Positions 5,635 through 5,761 of a DNA stretch of 5,761 nucleotides are shown here, piece by piece. Within the stretch, counting starts at the first letter, position 1; every line of letters starts with the position of its first letter. The notes under the pieces are model-generated. The model worked only from the letters and a program-made list of their open reading frames with translations, was not told where the DNA came from and did not search any database. Both the position numbers and the translations under genes were made by a program. The stretch covers positions 1 through 5,761 of the forward strand of contig DGRP01000133.1 of the NCBI GenBank assembly GCA_002391065.1. Reading direction: 5' to 3'. Origin of the DNA: Ruminococcus sp. UBA4385 (GTDB lineage: Bacteria > Bacillota_A > Clostridia > Oscillospirales > Ruminococcaceae).

Positions 5635-5722
5635 GCTTGTTGCAAAAGTTCTTTTAAAAGGGGTCTGGGGCGATAGCCCCGGTGGGGCAAATGGGGCGAA
5701 GCCCCTTTCTCCCCCAACAAGC
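5635..5722. repeat. 88-bp palindrome-rich element with 8-bp terminal inverted repeats (candidate dispersed repeat)
   Basis: GCTTGTTG (5635-5642) and CAACAAGC (5715-5722) are perfect 8-bp inverted repeats enclosing a non-coding core. The core holds the palindrome CTTTTAAAAG (5651-5660), a hairpin GGGGC-GATA-GCCCC (5667-5680), and a second hairpin GGGGC-GAA-GCCCC (5693-5705) followed by TTTCT. G-runs on the left and C-runs on the right allow further pairing. The composition is unlike the neighbouring genes. GGGGCGATAGCCCC-type elements recall intergenic repeats of Ruminococcus-like genomes, but the copy number cannot be seen here. No ORF is present. Confidence 0.6.
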
Positions 5723-5729
5723 CGAGGCT

Positions 5730-5749
5730 GTCTGGACGAATGTACAGAC
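5730..5749. other. Hairpin near the right edge
   Basis: GTCTG (5730-5734) and CAGAC (5745-5749) can pair across a 10-base loop. AGGC (5725-5728) and GCCT (5758-5761) could extend the structure outward, but the window ends there. It may be part of the same repeat region or the start of another structured element. No gene start is visible between 5723 and 5761. Confidence 0.35.
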
Positions 5750-5761
5750 CTGACGAGGCCT

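Noticed and set aside
5636..5722. CRISPR array or insertion sequence at the right edge.
   Set aside because: There is no regular repeat-spacer pattern and no transposase frame. The structure is a single palindrome-rich element.

Overview
The window looks like chromosomal DNA from a moderate-GC Clostridia species, most likely of the Ruminococcus/Oscillospiraceae type. This is inferred from the ylxM-ffh-rpsP gene order, the strong GGAGG ribosome-binding sites, the near-consensus sigma-A promoters, and the GGGGC-rich palindromic repeat at the right edge. The species cannot be fixed from the sequence alone.

Layout. Positions 1-1955 hold a minus-strand protein-targeting and translation operon. 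It consists of a near-perfect sigma-A promoter with a 7-bp inverted repeat at the predicted transcription start, then ylxM, ffh (the SRP GTPase) and the first seven codons of rpsP (ribosomal protein S16), cut by the window edge. A long hairpin terminator (2003-2037) separates it from a minus-strand aldo/keto reductase (2051-3019). Positions 3020-3200 are a divergent intergenic region with one promoter for the reductase and one for the rightward genes. The plus strand then carries a two-gene unit (3201-5606): a cytoplasmic family VIII esterase/beta-lactamase-fold serine hydrolase, and a protein with an N-terminal zinc ribbon, one transmembrane helix and a C-terminal caspase-like (clan CD, CHAT/gingipain-like) domain. 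The unit ends in a strong hairpin terminator (5608-5632). An 88-bp palindrome-rich element bounded by 8-bp inverted repeats follows, and probably belongs to a dispersed repeat family.

How the genes relate. YlxM and Ffh are housekeeping partners in SRP-dependent targeting. The aldo/keto reductase is a stand-alone redox enzyme. The most unusual part is the rightward pair. The second gene begins nine bases after the first stop codon, in the same reading frame, with a TTG start and a ribosome-binding site that overlaps that stop, so the two are very likely co-expressed. The second protein combines a cytoplasmic four-cysteine zinc ribbon with a caspase-like domain carrying His245 and Cys315, predicted to lie outside the membrane. 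I recognise no named system with this architecture. A hydrolase/peptidase partnership is a hypothesis from position only.
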